Program-made: the position numbers and the translations under genes | Shown: in pieces, positions 62,371 to 64,000 of the stretch | Layout of the letters: each line of letters starts with the position of its first letter | How positions within the stretch are numbered: the first letter of the stretch is position 1 | Notes under the pieces: model-generated | What the model was told of the DNA's origin: nothing | Database searches by the model: none | What the model saw: only the letters and a program-made list of their open reading frames with translations | Source: Phytomonospora endophytica | Lineage (GTDB): Bacteria > Actinomycetota > Actinomycetes > Mycobacteriales > Micromonosporaceae | NCBI RefSeq assembly: GCF_014202425.1 | Contig: NZ_JACHGT010000008.1 | Span: 1-64,000, forward strand | DNA length: 64,000 nucleotides | Reading direction: 5' to 3'

Positions 62371-64000
62371 GTGGGAAGGCCGCAACGACCGATCGACCGC
62401 AACGGCGGGCCGGTGGCGGAATTCGCCGGAGCACTCAGGCGCCTGCGCGACCGCAGCGGCGCCCTCCCTTACCGGACCCTCGCCCGCAGAGCCAACTGCG
62501 CACCGTCCACATTGTCCGACGCCGCCGCCGGACGCCGCCTGCCCAGCTGGCCGGTCGTGTCCGCCTTCGTCCGCGCCTGCGGCGTCGGCGACGAGTCGCC
62601 CTGGCTCGCCCGCTGGCAGGCCGCCGCCAACCGCACCCCGACACCCGCGCCCGTCGGCCGCATCCCCGACGACCCGGCCTCCTTCCTCGGCCGCGACGAC
62701 GAACTCGACGGCACCCTCCGACTGCTCGAAAGCGCCCGGATGGTCACCGTCACCGGACCCGGCGGCGTCGGGAAGACCCGCCTCGCGCAACGCGTCGCCG
62801 CCCAGGCCCAGATCGACTACAAGAACGGCGCCCGCTGGGTCGAACTCGCCGACCTCAACGACCGCGCCCTCATCGCCCGCAAGATCCTCTCGGCCCTCGA
62901 CCAGCCACCCGACCCGATCCGCGACCCCGAGGAACAGCTCCTCGCCGCGTTGACCGGTCGGCATTTACTGCTGGTCCTCGACAACTGCGAGCACCTCGCC
63001 GCAGGCGTCGCCCGCCTCACCCGCGAGATCCTCACGCACACCACGGGTGTGTCGATCCTGGCGACGAGCCGCCGTGCGCTCGGACTCCCCGAGGAACATC
63101 TGTCCACTGTGGGGCCGCTGTCGCCCGAGCAGGCCACCGACCTGCTGCTGGAACGCGCCCGGGCGGTCCTTCCCGGGTACGAGCCGGGCGAGACCGACCT
63201 GCAGTGCGCCCAACGCATCTGTGAACGCCTCGACGGGCTGCCCCTGGCGATCGAGTTCGCGGCCCGCCGGTTGCGCACCTTCTCGCTGGCGCAACTCCTC
63301 GAATACCTCTCGGCACCGTCGGCGCAGCTCGGTGACGACTCCGGGGTGCGGCATCCACGCCAGGCCTCGATGCTCGCGACGCTGGACTGGAGCCACGAAC
63401 TCTGCTCCCCGGCGGCGCGCCGACTGTGGTGCGACCTGTCGGTCTACCTGGGCGGCGCGCCTCTAGAAGCGGTCACGGCCGGAGCGGGCGCCGAGGCCTT
63501 CGGCGCGGTGTCGGAACTCGTCGACCAGTCCGTCCTGGTCAACGCCGGGCAGCGGCTGCGGATGCTGGAGACCGTGCGGGAGTACGGGATCCGGCGGCTG
63601 ACCGCGCGCGGCGGACTGGCGGAGGCGCACGAACGACATCTCGACCGGTGTCTGGCCTACCTGATGCGCGCCGACGCCGAATGGTACGGACCCAAGCAGC
63701 TCGACGTGCTGCGCCGGGTGCGCGCCGAGATGCCGAACTTCCGCGTCGCCATGGAGTACGGCATGGACGCCGGCGGCGACGCCTCCCTTCGCGCGCTGCG
63801 GATCGCGCGCACCCTCTGGTGGTTCTGGCTCGCGTCGGGGACCGTCGACGAAGGACGCGACTGGCTGGAGAAGGGGATCGCGGCCTGCGACGACCCCGCC
63901 GAACGCCACGACGCCTACTGGGCCTGCGCCTATGTCTACGTCCTCCTCGGCGACACCAAACGCGTTGGGGAACTGTGCGACCTCGCCGTCGAAGGCGGCG
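62371..64000 (+). CDS. XRE-NB-ARC regulator (partial, cut by window end)
   Basis: At least 543 aa, running off the window. Residues about 16-70 are a helix-turn-helix ('EFAGALRRLRDRSGALPYRTLARRANCAPSTLSDAAAGR', in parts), about 100-300 an NB-ARC ATPase with P-loop 'VTVTGPGGVGKTRLAQRVAAQ', 'LLLVLDNCEHLAAGVARL' (Walker B and sensor), 'ILATSRRAL' and 'CERLDGLPLAIEFAARRL', followed by a winged domain and TPR-like helices. GTG 62371 has GGGGGAC 4-8 nt upstream. A LuxR or TPR end beyond the window is expected. Such STAND regulators often control metabolite clusters. Confidence 0.87.
   Translation, partial: MGRPQRPIDRNGGPVAEFAGALRRLRDRSGALPYRTLARRANCAPSTLSDAAAGRRLPSWPVVSAFVRACGVGDESPWLARWQAAANRTPTPAPVGRIPDDPASFLGRDDELDGTLRLLESARMVTVTGPGGVGKTRLAQRVAAQAQIDYKNGARWVELADLNDRALIARKILSALDQPPDPIRDPEEQLLAALTGRHLLLVLDNCEHLAAGVARLTREILTHTTGVSILATSRRALGLPEEHLSTVGPLSPEQATDLLLERARAVLPGYEPGETDLQCAQRICERLDGLPLAIEFAARRLRTFSLAQLLEYLSAPSAQLGDDSGVRHPRQASMLATLDWSHELCSPAARRLWCDLSVYLGGAPLEAVTAGAGAEAFGAVSELVDQSVLVNAGQRLRMLETVREYGIRRLTARGGLAEAHERHLDRCLAYLMRADAEWYGPKQLDVLRRVRAEMPNFRVAMEYGMDAGGDASLRALRIARTLWWFWLASGTVDEGRDWLEKGIAACDDPAERHDAYWACAYVYVLLGDTKRVGELCDLAVEGG

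Overview
The window reads as chromosomal DNA of a very GC-rich actinobacterium. Evidence: strong G/C bias at third codon positions, many GTG/TTG starts, ATGA-type gene overlaps, a dnaK-grpE-dnaJ-hspR operon with a HAIR operator, an Scr1-type regulator followed by two DUF397 proteins, and Streptomyces-like PHO boxes with 11-nt direct repeats. The genus cannot be fixed from the sequence alone; a Streptosporangiales/Thermomonosporaceae-type organism is a guess.

Layout. 1-5 kb: a long hairpin at the left edge, two tandem membrane-anchored PQQ-like beta-propeller genes (the second has an apparent one-base frameshift), and a phosphate uptake pair (DUF47 accessory protein plus Pit permease). 5-6.2 kb: a gene-free, G-skewed, repeat-rich stretch. 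6.2-9.5 kb: a secreted GH43-like glycosidase with a secreted endonuclease/exonuclease/phosphatase-family protein, then the Scr1/DUF397 cluster. 9.8-22.5 kb: DinG-like helicase, ECF sigma factor with a membrane partner, an anchor-K/lamin-tail protein, a YezG-like large protein, a YCII protein, a NarL-type two-component system divergent from a MacB-like ABC exporter, and small proteins. 22.7-27.4 kb: the HspR-controlled chaperone operon, ending in a zinc-ribbon gene remnant. 27.4-30.5 kb: DUF1963, HAD hydrolase, and a secreted alkaline-phosphatase-superfamily enzyme.

30.6-42.5 kb holds the most notable system: a split aminophosphonate-use regulon. A DasR-like GntR regulator, an FAD oxidoreductase of the phosphonate-associated type, a phosphonatase-like HAD enzyme with the Schiff-base lysine, and a four-gene PhnSTUV-like ABC importer can be read as uptake, oxidative deamination and C-P cleavage of an aminophosphonate. 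The oxidoreductase and the hydrolase-transporter operon are 4.7 kb apart, yet start from nearly identical control modules (30-nt block with one mismatch). Each module joins a palindrome TGAACC-N9-GGTTCA to a three-unit PHO box, so pathway-specific and phosphate-starvation control appear fused. Between them lie a VOC protein, a SigJ-like sigma factor, a truncated Ser/Thr kinase, a DUF418 protein with its TetR regulator and tandem operators, and decayed genes.

42.6-64 kb: acetyltransferases, a DinB-like protein, an M50-like membrane protease, MFS exporter with ArsR-like regulator, thioesterase with TetR, a 39-bp minisatellite, a cluster of LanC-like, HAD and DUF1990 proteins, alpha/beta hydrolase with TetR, PhyH dioxygenase with AraC regulator, a saccharopine-dehydrogenase-like protein with AraC regulator, a SulP transporter, and the 5' part of an XRE/NB-ARC regulator cut by the window end. 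Scattered through many genes is a near-palindromic word (TCCAC-N-TGGA type) that forces otherwise avoided A/T-ending codons.
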